Shown here: one piece after another, positions 1-8,748 of the stretch | Numbering within the stretch: the stretch's first letter is position 1 | How the letters are laid out: every line of letters starts with the position of its first letter | Assembly: GCA_016764015.1 (NCBI GenBank) | Contig: JAESSR010000287.1 | Span: 1-17,272, forward strand | Direction of reading: 5' to 3' | DNA length: 17,272 bases | From: Phycisphaerales bacterium | GTDB taxonomy: Bacteria; Planctomycetota; Phycisphaerae; Phycisphaerales; UBA1924 | Program-made: the position numbers and the translations under genes | Notes under the pieces: generated by a model | What the model was told of the DNA's origin: nothing | Database searches by the model: none | The model's input: only the letters and a program-made list of their open reading frames with translations

Positions 1-2079
1 CCGCTGCACTCCATCCTCGAAGAACTCGCCGACACCGACACCGGGCACGACAACCGCCAATACGGCATCATCACCGCCGACGGGCAAACCCTGACCTACT
101 CGGGCATCGATAACGCCGATTGGGCCGGCGGCATCACGGGCAGAATCGAACGCGGCCAACTCGGCCCAGCCGACGATATCGTCTACACTGTGCAGGGCAA
201 TATTCTCTCAGGACCCAATGTTGTTCAAGACGCGGTCGATGCGATTATCAACACCGATACAGACCTACCCGGTCGGCTCAAAGCCGCGATGCTCGCAGCC
301 CAAGTTGGTGGCGGCGACGGGCGATGCTCATGCAACAACGCCGACCCCACCGGGTGCGGCTCGCCGCCTCCAGGACCATTCAAGAGCGCCCATGTCGGAT
401 ACATGCTCGGCGCTCGGCTCGATGACATCGACGCCGTGCCCGCGTTCTACCCGATCTCCGGCATCTCGGGCGGCATGGCCACCCTCGATATCAACCACGA
501 CGGCATGGAAGATGTCGTCATCGGCGATGACGCCAACGACGAGATTTCAATCTTCCTCAACACCGCCCACGCGGGCGATCCAATCTCACACATGCTCAAG
601 CAAGAATCGATCACCCTCGGTGCTTCGCACATCGTTGCGATGAGCACCGGCGATTTTAACAACGACGGGTACGACGATGTCGCCATTGCACTGAGCACGC
701 CGCCAACGCTGGCAATCTTGCTCGGGCAAGCATCGGGCAGTCTTGGCGATCCGATCACGCTTGCGCTACCTGCGGCCCCAACGGGGTTGACAGCCGCCAA
801 ACTTGATGCTGGCTCAAATGATAAAATCATTGTTTCTCAAGGCTCGATCGATATTGTCCAGTCCTTCTACCTCCTGAATGATCACATCACTCAAGGAGGA
901 AACATCAACATCACTGGCAATCCTTCTACGGTTATTGCCGCCGATGTTGTTGGCAACAGCGACCTAGATATCATCGTCGCCCGGCGCGATTTGAATACTG
1001 TGTGGATCGGCGAGAACAGAAACAAAGACGGTTTTATTGAAGCCGCCAACATCCCCACCGCCAATCAACCCAGCAAACTCGTTGCGGCTGACATGGATAG
1101 CGACGGCGACAATGAACTCATCATCTTAAGCGGCTCGGGCAGACGCGTCGAAGTCTTTGCAGATTCTGCCAAGGGCTGGGTGCAGACCAACGACATGGGC
1201 ATCAACCAGAGCGGAATCGGACTCACTGTCGGCGACTTCGATGGCGACACATTCCCAGACATCATCACCACTTCATCAAGAAGCGGACGAAACCTGCAAG
1301 TCTTTACCAATGATGGCGTCGGCGGGTTTACAATCTCCGACACCGCCCGCGTGGGCAACGGCGCAACGAACATCAAACTCATTGACATGAACGCCAATGG
1401 CGATCTCGATATCGTCATCGCCAACTTTGGCGCTGAAGGACTTCTCATCCACGACAACCCACGCGGCACATCGCTCTCGCGGGCAGGTCGCTTCGCCGAC
1501 GGCGACTACTTCCTCGAACTCAACATCGCCAACCAGCGGGCCGACGATCCAGACCCCGTCGACCAGCTTATCGAAGGATTCGACCTCTGGCGGATTGATC
1601 TTGCTGGCAAGGTCGATGCTGTGCAATCAGCAGTCATCGGACGCCATCGCGTATTAAGCTTTGGCTCAACAACCATCACCGTAGAACTGCGCGACTGGCA
1701 AGATCAACTCCTCCCAATCTCTGACCCGGGCGCGTGGTTATTGCAAGATGCCAACGGGCTCTTTTCCGCGACCGATCCGATACTTGTTGAACCCGGAATC
1801 TTTGAGATCGACCTCATCGGTCACGAAACGCTTGGCCAAGACGAGCTCATTATCCGGGTAGGTTCAGGCGCTGACCAGATCCGCCTGATGCCCAACTACC
1901 CGCTCTTTTTCGTTCACAACATCGCAGACTTCACGGCTGATGGCCGGCTCAACTTCTTCGACATCTCCGCATTCCTCATCGCGTACGGTGCCCAAAGCCC
2001 AGATGCAGATATCAACGGCGATGGCTTCTTTAACGCCTTCGATATCTCCGCTTTTCTCGCTGCGTTCGCCGATGGTTAA
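1..2079 (+). CDS. DUF1028 / FG-GAP repeat / dockerin-like fusion protein (5' truncated)
   Basis: The reading frame is open from base 1, so the true start lies outside the window; 692 residues are visible. Residues about 1-135 match my memory of the C-terminal half of DUF1028, a family of unknown activity: YGIITADGQTLTYSG, a Gly-rich AGGITG stretch, VQGNILSGPNVV and a GGDGR motif. An internal GTG at 190 lies inside this domain and is not the start. Residues about 155-490 carry six FG-GAP/VCBS-type Asp-rich repeats (for example DINHDGMEDVVI, DFNNDGYDDVAI, DMDSDGDNELII), which usually form a calcium-binding beta-propeller. A beta-rich stretch follows at about 498-635, then a two-repeat dockerin-like tail at 640-692 (ADFTADGRLNFFD and ADINGDGFFNAFD). 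This tail ends in ADG rather than GCP and lacks the cysteine that precedes the module in the other proteins here. Likely exported. No terminator is obvious before the palindrome downstream. Confidence 0.85.
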   Translation, partial: PLHSILEELADTDTGHDNRQYGIITADGQTLTYSGIDNADWAGGITGRIERGQLGPADDIVYTVQGNILSGPNVVQDAVDAIINTDTDLPGRLKAAMLAAQVGGGDGRCSCNNADPTGCGSPPPGPFKSAHVGYMLGARLDDIDAVPAFYPISGISGGMATLDINHDGMEDVVIGDDANDEISIFLNTAHAGDPISHMLKQESITLGASHIVAMSTGDFNNDGYDDVAIALSTPPTLAILLGQASGSLGDPITLALPAAPTGLTAAKLDAGSNDKIIVSQGSIDIVQSFYLLNDHITQGGNINITGNPSTVIAADVVGNSDLDIIVARRDLNTVWIGENRNKDGFIEAANIPTANQPSKLVAADMDSDGDNELIILSGSGRRVEVFADSAKGWVQTNDMGINQSGIGLTVGDFDGDTFPDIITTSSRSGRNLQVFTNDGVGGFTISDTARVGNGATNIKLIDMNANGDLDIVIANFGAEGLLIHDNPRGTSLSRAGRFADGDYFLELNIANQRADDPDPVDQLIEGFDLWRIDLAGKVDAVQSAVIGRHRVLSFGSTTITVELRDWQDQLLPISDPGAWLLQDANGLFSATDPILVEPGIFEIDLIGHETLGQDELIIRVGSGADQIRLMPNYPLFFVHNIADFTADGRLNFFDISAFLIAYGAQSPDADINGDGFFNAFDISAFLAAFADG

Positions 2080-2125
2080 TCCGATGTGTGTTCGTCTGAG
2101 CTTGATTGCAAAATTACCCGCCTCC

Positions 2126-2215
2126 GGGTGCCACTACTCGCCGTCTTCGGCGCAGTAGTGTCTTGCTTTGGATGTTTCTTGCACTACTGCGCCCTGCGGG
2201 CGAGTAGTGGCACCC
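2126..2215. repeat. REP/BIME-like paired-hairpin palindrome
   Basis: Two outer 17-base arms are perfect inverted copies: gggtgccactactcgcc at 2126-2142 and its reverse complement at 2199-2215. Two inner 12-base arms are also perfect inverted copies (2149-2160 and 2182-2193). The whole element can therefore fold as one long stem around a 21-base centre (2161-2181). Each half can instead fold alone: cactact/agtagtg plus cgcc/ggcg, with loop gtcttc in the left half and ctgcg in the right half. Two such units in inverted orientation is the layout of a bacterial REP doublet (BIME). It lies between tandem genes. It has no T-run, so it is not a standard intrinsic terminator, although it could stabilise or attenuate the transcript. 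No second copy was seen in the window. Confidence 0.7.
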
Positions 2216-2274
2216 AGATTCCATTCTGCAAGACACTGCCTAAACTCAGTGGGGAACAACACAGGAGTCGTCTC

Positions 2275-3204
2275 ATGAAAACAGCAATCAAAATAATCGC
2301 CGTCCTTTTCGTGCTCATCATCGCGCTCGTTGTCGGACTGATCTTCTTCGGGCTTGGGCAAATCGACAAAATCGCCAAGAACGCTGTCGAATACGGCGGC
2401 ACCTACGCGATGGGCGTCGAAACCACCGTGGACTCCGTCGATGTTGCCGTCACCAAAGGCACCGTCGAGATGGGCACGCTCAACATCGCCAACCCCGACG
2501 GATTCGATACCAGCCACTTCTTCCAGCTCGCAAACGCAACGGCTTCGTTCGATCTCGAATCCATTGGCGCTGATACCTACATCGTCCCCTCGATCCACCT
2601 CACCGGCATCGATGTCATCCTCGATAAGGGCAACGACCCATCGAACTACAACCAGATTCTTGAAAATCTCGCACGGTTTGAATCCGGTGAAGCCGAACCT
2701 GCCGACAAAGCAAAGGCCGGCAAGAACCTCATCATCAAATCATTGATCCTCGAAGACATCAACATCCACATCGCCAACATGCCCGGCGTGTCTTTGCTCG
2801 CGGGCGATGTCGCGATCAACATCCCGCAGATCGAGCTCCAGAACATTGGCGAAAAAGAAAGCATGAACGCTGGCGACATCTTCAACCTCGTCATCAAAAC
2901 CGTCCTCGCTGCTGCCGTCGAAGCCGGCGGCGGGATCATCCCCGGTGATATCCTCGGCGAACTCGGCAACGGGCTCGCAGGGCTGTCATCACTGAGCGAC
3001 ATGGGCATCGATGCCATCTCTGATCTCAACCTCGACGAAGCACTCGGGGGCATCGCAGACCAAGCTGGTGAGCAGCTCGAAAAAGCTACAGAAGATGTCC
3101 AAAAAGCTGTCGATGATGTCGCTGATGACCTTGAAGATGCAGTCGAAGACACCGCCAACAAGCTCAAAGGCATCTTTGGTGGCGGCAAAAAGGATGAGCC
3201 GTAA
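2275..3204 (+). CDS. Small membrane-anchored AsmA-like protein
   Basis: 309 residues starting at MKTAIKIIAVLF. The start is chosen because AGGAG at 2263-2267 sits 7 bases upstream and the product then begins with a membrane segment (residues about 4-28); the frame is open back to an ATG at 2086, but that would bury the anchor. The body resembles small AsmA/DUF748-type proteins: an N-terminal anchor, then the 'VETTVDSVDVAVTKGTVEMGTLNIANPDGF' region described by its key parts (TxVDSVxV, GTVEMGTLNIANPDGF), then repeated beta-strands such as SIHLTGIDVILDKG and SLILEDINIHI. AsmA relatives sit in the envelope and are tied to outer-membrane or lipid homeostasis; the exact role here is unknown. Residues about 263-309 form an Ala/Asp/Lys-rich amphipathic helix (EKATEDVQKAVDDVADDLED) ending in GGGKKDEP. 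It has no dockerin tail, unlike most of its neighbours. Confidence 0.78.
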   Translation: MKTAIKIIAVLFVLIIALVVGLIFFGLGQIDKIAKNAVEYGGTYAMGVETTVDSVDVAVTKGTVEMGTLNIANPDGFDTSHFFQLANATASFDLESIGADTYIVPSIHLTGIDVILDKGNDPSNYNQILENLARFESGEAEPADKAKAGKNLIIKSLILEDINIHIANMPGVSLLAGDVAINIPQIELQNIGEKESMNAGDIFNLVIKTVLAAAVEAGGGIIPGDILGELGNGLAGLSSLSDMGIDAISDLNLDEALGGIADQAGEQLEKATEDVQKAVDDVADDLEDAVEDTANKLKGIFGGGKKDEP

Positions 3205-3252
3205 ACCGATCTATTAAAGACCTTGTTATCTTTAAAAAACACCCTTCATACG

Positions 3253-3280
3253 ACCCAATCTGCAACGGTTGGGTTTTCTT
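3253..3280 (+). terminator. Probable intrinsic terminator after the AsmA-like gene
   Basis: The stem acccaa (3253-3258) / ttgggt (3269-3274) has a 10-base loop and runs into ttttctt. It lies about 50 bases after the stop codon. A weaker A/T-only hairpin, ttaaaga/tctttaa (3214-3220 / 3229-3235), precedes it. The stem is only 6 bp, so confidence is moderate. Confidence 0.5.
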
Positions 3281-3666
3281 TCGCCCTGCTCGATTCACTG
3301 GATATTCAAAGACTCAGATGCAACAGATCACCCTTCCGCTGCGTATTGTTGGGTGGATCGGGCCTGTTTGTGCCGATTCTCCAGCGTATTCTTCGCTGGA
3401 TGCATGCACGGGAATCCGGGTGTTGTGTACACGCTAGGCTGACAAGCTCGGCGTTTGATTCTTGTAGCAGATGTGTCGCATGAAATGTAAGTATGGTTTT
3501 CGGACTTAGCAAGCAGGTAATCTGCCAAGTCTCGAACAAGATGTTCCGGTGGAATGATTTGATCGCTGGTGAATCAGGGCATTCTCAACACCAGATCAAA
3601 CGGATTGCAGGAATCCGACGAAAAGTACGAGACAATAAGCACTGCACTTTGAGAGATATTAAAATC
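3281..3666 (+). other. Gene-free leader region with several stem-loops
   Basis: No convincing gene lies between the terminator and the first protease. The stretch holds hairpins: tccagcg/cgctgga (3380-3386 / 3394-3400); gactt/aagtc with an inner gcag/ctgc around position 3510; tttgat..ctggtg / caccag..atcaaa (3558-3571 / 3589-3600, with a 2-base bulge); and cggatt/aatccg (3601-3606 / 3612-3617, loop gcagg). The last two sit 50-110 bases before the protease start and could be a structured 5' leader. They match no riboswitch class that I recognise. No confident -35/-10 promoter pair was found. Confidence 0.4.
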
Positions 3667-6240
3667 ATGACTACCAACCACACATCAAGCATTCCAAACA
3701 CTTTAGCTGCCATTGCGTTCTTGCTTGCAACAAGCGGCACATGTATCGCTCAACAATCAAAGTCGAATGACACCCTCCCCGCCTCGCCTATTACACTCAC
3801 CAGCGTGCAAGCACGATCCATAGAAAGTGCATACAACTGGCTCGATCGAGACAGCTCAAGCCTCAACGCGACCCTCACCCCGCGCACGATCTTTGTCGAA
3901 ACGCCGGGAGTCAAAGAACGAACCAACTACCTCAATGTCCAAGTGAAATCGCGCGCAAAAATGCTCGAACAGATCGCCCGCGAATCTGCCCATTCACAGA
4001 TCGACAATCCCGTGCTCCAAACCCGAGGCGTCACCAACAACTCAATCCAACAAACTCAGCTCGCATTTGAAGCACGCCTCGCCCTCGCAGATGAACGACT
4101 CATCGAAGCCCGCGATCGCCTTGCCCCATCACTGCGTGAAGCCTACCCAGATATAGACATGCACTCGGTCCAACTCCCCGATGGCATGAGCGCCGAGATC
4201 GCCGCAGAAGCACTCATGCTCACCGGCGACTACGAGTTTGTCTCAATCGACTGGCTCTGCTACCCGCTCGACACAACCCCAAACGACTCGCTCTTTGGTA
4301 CCCAATGGTATCACCAAGCGAACATCATCGACTCGGTTGGCGCCTGGGACTTCACCCAAGGCAACCCGACCACCATCATCGGCATTTGCGACTCAGGTGT
4401 CGATCTCGATCATCCAGACCTGATGGGCGCCCTCGTCGATGGCTACAACGCGGTTGATAACCTCGCACAAATCGACGGCGGCAATGTCAACGATGATCTC
4501 GTCGGGCACGGCACACTCGTCGCTGGAGCCGCAGCCGCGATCGGCAACAACGGCATCGGAGTCGCTGGGGTCGGATGGAACTTTGGGATCATGCCCATCA
4601 AAGTCTCTAACAGTGCCGACGGCACCGCGATGCTCTCGGAAATCCTCGAAGGCGCCCGGTGGGCATCGGACAACGGCGCGTACACTTCAAACTGTTCCTT
4701 CGCCGGCGCCGAAGACGGTGCAGTACGATCTACCGGCGGGCACATCCGCCTCGAAGGGCACCTGCTCGTCTTTGCTGCGGGCAACGACGGGCTCGCCAAC
4801 CAAACCAATGACTGGGCGAAAGTCACCATCGTCGGCGCTTCAAACCAAAGCGATAACTGGGCAACATGGCCACACACTGGCATCGGGATCGACTGCATCG
4901 CACCTGGGGTCAGTATCCGCTCAACCAACCGCAATGGTGGGTACTCATTCACAACTGGCACCAGTTTCTCTGCACCGATCACCGCTGGAGCGTTGATGCT
5001 CATCCATGACGCCAACCCAGCACTCACCGCAGACGAAGTCGAGTTCACACTCCTCAACACTTGCGATGACAAGCAAGCCGCTGGGCAAGACGACCAGACC
5101 GGATGGGGACGGATCAATGTCGGCCAAGCAATCAACGACGCGATCTTTGGGCCATCGATCATCAATCTCCCATTCGACGATTCGTTCCCCGATGAAACCC
5201 TCCCAACCCAATGGCGCAACCCCATTGGAGATGTCATCGTCTCGACCGACGGGATCAACGAGCCGTCGCCCCCATACGCCATGAACATTGATGACACCGA
5301 TTCAATCGAAACCATCTCAATGCGGGCAGCCTTCCTCGCTGGATCACCCGCCGAGATCCGTTTCTCCACTCAACACCGAGGAGTCGAAGCCGGCGAATCA
5401 CTCAGAGTCGAATACCTCGACCTGCTCCTCAACTGGTCAACCCTCACCACCATCACATCCGATGGCAGCGACCAAGAAGAGTTCACGCTCTTCCGATCAA
5501 CACTCCCGCTCCTTGGAATGCACGATCAGTTCAAACTCCGCTTTGTAGCCCAAGGCACAAACACAAGCGACGACTGGTACATCGACGATGTCTCCATCTT
5601 CGAGTTCACAAATAACGAACTCCCCTGGGAAGAAAGCTTCGAGAATGGAATCTTGCTCACGCTCGATTGGGTATCAAGCTCGGCATCTGCATCCACCGAC
5701 GCAACCAACGAGCCCGACGGCACAATGAGCGCCCAGATGGACAACCAAGACTCCATGACCACCACCGATATCGATGTATCGTCAGCCGAAGAAATCATCT
5801 ATGTCCATTTCTACACCCAGCACACCGGAGTAGAAGCCGGCGAAACGCTCGATGTTGAATACAAAACGACAGCCGGAGTCTGGAGAGACCTCATCACCGT
5901 CGAATCCGACGGCTTCGACCAAAACCAGTTTGATCTCAACCAACTCCTCCTGCCCTTCGACGCCTACTTCGGCACCACCGCATTGCGGTTCACCGCTCAG
6001 GGTGACGAACCAGACGACACATGGTTCCTCGATCTCGTCGCGATTACCACCGAGTTTATTGAAGAAAACACATGCCCCGCCGATCTCACCGACGACGGCA
6101 TCCTCAACTTCTTTGATGTCGCGGCGTTCCTCGCCGCCTTTGGTGCCCAAGACCCAATCGCTGACTTCACTAACGATGGGGTATACAACTTCTTCGATGT
6201 TGCCGAGTTCCTCGCCAACTTCGCTGCAGGATGCCCATAA
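3667..6240 (+). CDS. Secreted subtilisin-family (S8) serine protease with dockerin-like tail, copy 1
   Basis: 857 residues. The start at 3667 gives a hydrophobic N-terminus that ends in a plausible signal-peptidase site after CIA (residue about 28); the only purine-rich site upstream is GAGAGA at 3651-3656, which is weak. An in-frame TTG at 3649 would add a positively charged n-region (RDIKI) and is an alternative; the upstream ATG at 3493 would bury the signal peptide. Residues about 30-220 are a propeptide-like region. The catalytic triad is intact: Asp242 (ICDSGVDLDHPDL), His281 (GHGTLVAG) and Ser433 (GTSFSAP), with oxyanion Asn373 (AAGND). Two MAM-like jelly-roll domains follow at about 501-650 and 652-800; both contain a GVEAGE(S/T)L motif. 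The dockerin-like tail is at 803-857 (DLTDDGILNFFD, DFTNDGVYNFFD, GCP). It likely forms an operon with its paralog 62 bases downstream. The substrate is unknown. Confidence 0.92.
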   Translation: MTTNHTSSIPNTLAAIAFLLATSGTCIAQQSKSNDTLPASPITLTSVQARSIESAYNWLDRDSSSLNATLTPRTIFVETPGVKERTNYLNVQVKSRAKMLEQIARESAHSQIDNPVLQTRGVTNNSIQQTQLAFEARLALADERLIEARDRLAPSLREAYPDIDMHSVQLPDGMSAEIAAEALMLTGDYEFVSIDWLCYPLDTTPNDSLFGTQWYHQANIIDSVGAWDFTQGNPTTIIGICDSGVDLDHPDLMGALVDGYNAVDNLAQIDGGNVNDDLVGHGTLVAGAAAAIGNNGIGVAGVGWNFGIMPIKVSNSADGTAMLSEILEGARWASDNGAYTSNCSFAGAEDGAVRSTGGHIRLEGHLLVFAAGNDGLANQTNDWAKVTIVGASNQSDNWATWPHTGIGIDCIAPGVSIRSTNRNGGYSFTTGTSFSAPITAGALMLIHDANPALTADEVEFTLLNTCDDKQAAGQDDQTGWGRINVGQAINDAIFGPSIINLPFDDSFPDETLPTQWRNPIGDVIVSTDGINEPSPPYAMNIDDTDSIETISMRAAFLAGSPAEIRFSTQHRGVEAGESLRVEYLDLLLNWSTLTTITSDGSDQEEFTLFRSTLPLLGMHDQFKLRFVAQGTNTSDDWYIDDVSIFEFTNNELPWEESFENGILLTLDWVSSSASASTDATNEPDGTMSAQMDNQDSMTTTDIDVSSAEEIIYVHFYTQHTGVEAGETLDVEYKTTAGVWRDLITVESDGFDQNQFDLNQLLLPFDAYFGTTALRFTAQGDEPDDTWFLDLVAITTEFIEENTCPADLTDDGILNFFDVAAFLAAFGAQDPIADFTNDGVYNFFDVAEFLANFAAGCP

Positions 6241-6302
6241 CAACCATCACCCATCTCACCGATTCAAACCAGCAATCACTTCACCGCAAGGATATCCTCA
6301 AC

Positions 6303-8714
6303 ATGAACATCAACAAGAGACGAATCTACACCGCACTCAGCGCCACGATGATAAGCATCGCTGCTGGTTCAGCATTGAGCGCGTCAAACTCATCAAGCCA
6401 AGAACCGACCAACTCGGCTCAATCAAACGCAGCACACATCCAAAGAGCTACACAGATCGCAGCAGACACGCTCGCCCTCGAGCCCGGCGACGCAGAACTC
6501 TTCGATCAAGCACTCCGCTCACCAATCCTGTTCACCGCCATTCCCAACGAACGAACTTTCACCGGCCAGCTCATAGTCCATTCCAAAGCAGGCAAGAACA
6601 AAGCAGCAACCAGCCGAATCTCACCGATAACAGTCAAAGAGAGCGCCTTCGTCAACGAGTTCGTCATCACTGTCCCCGCGGGCATGACCGAAGGAGAACT
6701 CGCAGCCATACTCATGGCCACCGGCGACTACGAGTTCGTCGAGCCCAACTGGACGCTCTACCCCGCCGTTGTACCCAATGATCCACAGTTCGGATCAAGC
6801 TGGCAGCACACCCGCCTGCAATCCGCCAACGCATGGGACCTGCACACCGGCACCGCAAACATCATCGTTGCGATCTGCGATTCGGGGGTCGATGATGACC
6901 ACCCAGACCTTGTCGATTCGCTCGTCCTCGGCTACAACGCGGCATCAAACGCCGAACAGGTCAACGGCGGGCTTGTCGATGACATCAACGGTCATGGCAC
7001 TTTCGTCGCAGGATGTGCCGCTGCAAGAGGCAACAACGCTATCGGAGTCTCAGGGGTCGGATGGGACTTCTCCATCATGCCCATCCGCGTCACCAACAAC
7101 TCCAACGGCACCGCCAGCGGGTTCGACCTGCTCGAAGGCGCACGCTGGGCCGCCGATCACGGCGCACAGATCGTCAATGTCAGCTTCTCTGGTGGCACCT
7201 CGCCATCAAACCAATCAACAGGCGCCTACCTCAAATCACAAGGCGCATTGCTCTTCTGGGCTGCCGGAAACGATAACGGCTTCGTCTCACCCAACCGCCC
7301 AGATTATGTACTCGTCGCATCGACCACATCTTCCGACAATAAATCAGGGTTCAGCAACTTTGGACCCGCTGTCGACATCGCTGCTCCAGGATCGAGCGTG
7401 CGTTCAACCCGCCGATTCGGAACCTACGGCAACGGCTCGGGCACAAGCTACGCCTCGCCAATCGCCGCGGGTGTCGGCGCGATGATCTTCTCGGTCAATC
7501 CTGAGTTCTCTCCAGATGATGTCCAAGCAATCCTCTACTCAAGCGTCGATGACCTCGGCGCACCCGGACGCGACGACTCCTTCGGACGCGGCCGGGTCAA
7601 CACTCACAACGCGATCCTCGCAGCCCAGTCATACATCTCCCCGATCATCACACCGCTCAACGAATCCTTTGAATCCACAGACTGGCAAGACCTCTTCGTC
7701 GCCACAACTGGGATTGTCGAAACGACCCCTTCACCCGACGCACCCGATGGTTCAAGCGTATTGGTGCTCAACAACAACGACATCGTCGAAACCGTCACCC
7801 TCGCCGGACGCTCGACCTCAGGTTCAATCACACTCGCGTTTGAGCTCAAAGCACAGAGCATCGAACCCGGCGAATCACTCGAAATCCAATACCTCGAAAA
7901 CCCTGAAACCCTCCCAAACACATGGACAACACTCCACTCGATCTCCGGGCAAGGGCTCACAGCAAGCGAGTTCGTCCTCCATCAAATCGTCCTGCCAAAC
8001 GAATACAAATGGCACGGCGTACAACTCAGGTTCGTCGCCAATGGCTCCGACTCATCCGATGTTTGGATGATCGACTCATTCTCAATTGACCAGAGTGTTG
8101 TACTCGTCGCACCACTCGATGACAACTTCGAATCCGGGTTGATCTCCTCGCTCCGCTGGGATGACATCATCAACGCCCAAATTGCCTTGGACAACAACCA
8201 TTCCGTCCAACTCGCCGACGAAGCAATCCTCGAATCTCACGAAATCCCGCTTGATGTCTTCGGGATCGTCCCCGCGTTCATCCGCTTCGACGCATGGACC
8301 GACGGCAACCAATCACCAAGCGACGAACTCGCAATCGAAGTCTTCAACATCGTCAATTTCTGGGAGAACGCCGACACCATTCTCGCGAGCGATCTCACCA
8401 CCGAGCCGCAATCATTCGAGATCAATGTCCCATTCAGCGCCATCGCCATCGACGACATGCGTGTCCGGTTCCTCGCCTCGACAACGAGCGCGTTCCACAT
8501 CAACAATGTGTATGTCGGCGTCGATGAACTCTCCGCCGGATGCAACGCCGCCGATCTCGCCGAACCGTTCGACACACTCAACTTCTTTGATATCAGTGCA
8601 TTCTTGAGTGCCTTTTCTGCTCAAGACTCAGCCGCCGACTTCAACAACGACGGCGTGTTCAACTTCTTCGATATCTCAGAGTTCCTTACCATCTTCAGCA
8701 TCGGGTGCCCATAA
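6303..8714 (+). CDS. Secreted subtilisin-family (S8) serine protease with dockerin-like tail, copy 2
   Basis: 803 residues; a paralog of the preceding gene with the same domain order. The start at 6303 follows AAGGA (6288-6292) and gives a classic signal peptide: MNINKRRIY, a hydrophobic core, then cleavage near SALSA. Residues about 30-175 are a propeptide (VITVPAGM, GDYEFVEPNW). The triad is Asp193 (ICDSGVDDDHPDL), His231 (GHGTFVAG) and Ser382 (GTSYASP), with Asn323 (AAGND) as the oxyanion residue. Two jelly-roll-like domains span about 450-600 and 600-745. The dockerin-like tail (747-803) is odd: its first calcium loop reads DLAEPFDTLNFFD, one residue longer than the usual DLTGDGxLNFFD and without the Asp-Gly turn, while the second loop (DFNNDGVFNFFD) looks normal. 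It ends in GCP. No terminator separates it from copy 1, and a strong one follows it. Confidence 0.92.
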   Translation: MNINKRRIYTALSATMISIAAGSALSASNSSSQEPTNSAQSNAAHIQRATQIAADTLALEPGDAELFDQALRSPILFTAIPNERTFTGQLIVHSKAGKNKAATSRISPITVKESAFVNEFVITVPAGMTEGELAAILMATGDYEFVEPNWTLYPAVVPNDPQFGSSWQHTRLQSANAWDLHTGTANIIVAICDSGVDDDHPDLVDSLVLGYNAASNAEQVNGGLVDDINGHGTFVAGCAAARGNNAIGVSGVGWDFSIMPIRVTNNSNGTASGFDLLEGARWAADHGAQIVNVSFSGGTSPSNQSTGAYLKSQGALLFWAAGNDNGFVSPNRPDYVLVASTTSSDNKSGFSNFGPAVDIAAPGSSVRSTRRFGTYGNGSGTSYASPIAAGVGAMIFSVNPEFSPDDVQAILYSSVDDLGAPGRDDSFGRGRVNTHNAILAAQSYISPIITPLNESFESTDWQDLFVATTGIVETTPSPDAPDGSSVLVLNNNDIVETVTLAGRSTSGSITLAFELKAQSIEPGESLEIQYLENPETLPNTWTTLHSISGQGLTASEFVLHQIVLPNEYKWHGVQLRFVANGSDSSDVWMIDSFSIDQSVVLVAPLDDNFESGLISSLRWDDIINAQIALDNNHSVQLADEAILESHEIPLDVFGIVPAFIRFDAWTDGNQSPSDELAIEVFNIVNFWENADTILASDLTTEPQSFEINVPFSAIAIDDMRVRFLASTTSAFHINNVYVGVDELSAGCNAADLAEPFDTLNFFDISAFLSAFSAQDSAADFNNDGVFNFFDISEFLTIFSIGCP

Positions 8715-8748
8715 GCCCTGCATTCAATAATCCCCATATACAATAAAT

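Noticed and set aside
2086..2274. N-terminal extension of the AsmA-like gene to ATG 2086
   Set aside because: It would translate the REP-like palindrome and place the membrane anchor inside the protein; AGGAG before ATG 2275 gives a better start.
3223..3483. An 86-codon open frame on the plus strand between the AsmA-like gene and the first protease
   Set aside because: It runs through the terminator hairpin, has no clear ribosome site, and its product shows no domain, signal peptide or composition like the neighbouring genes.
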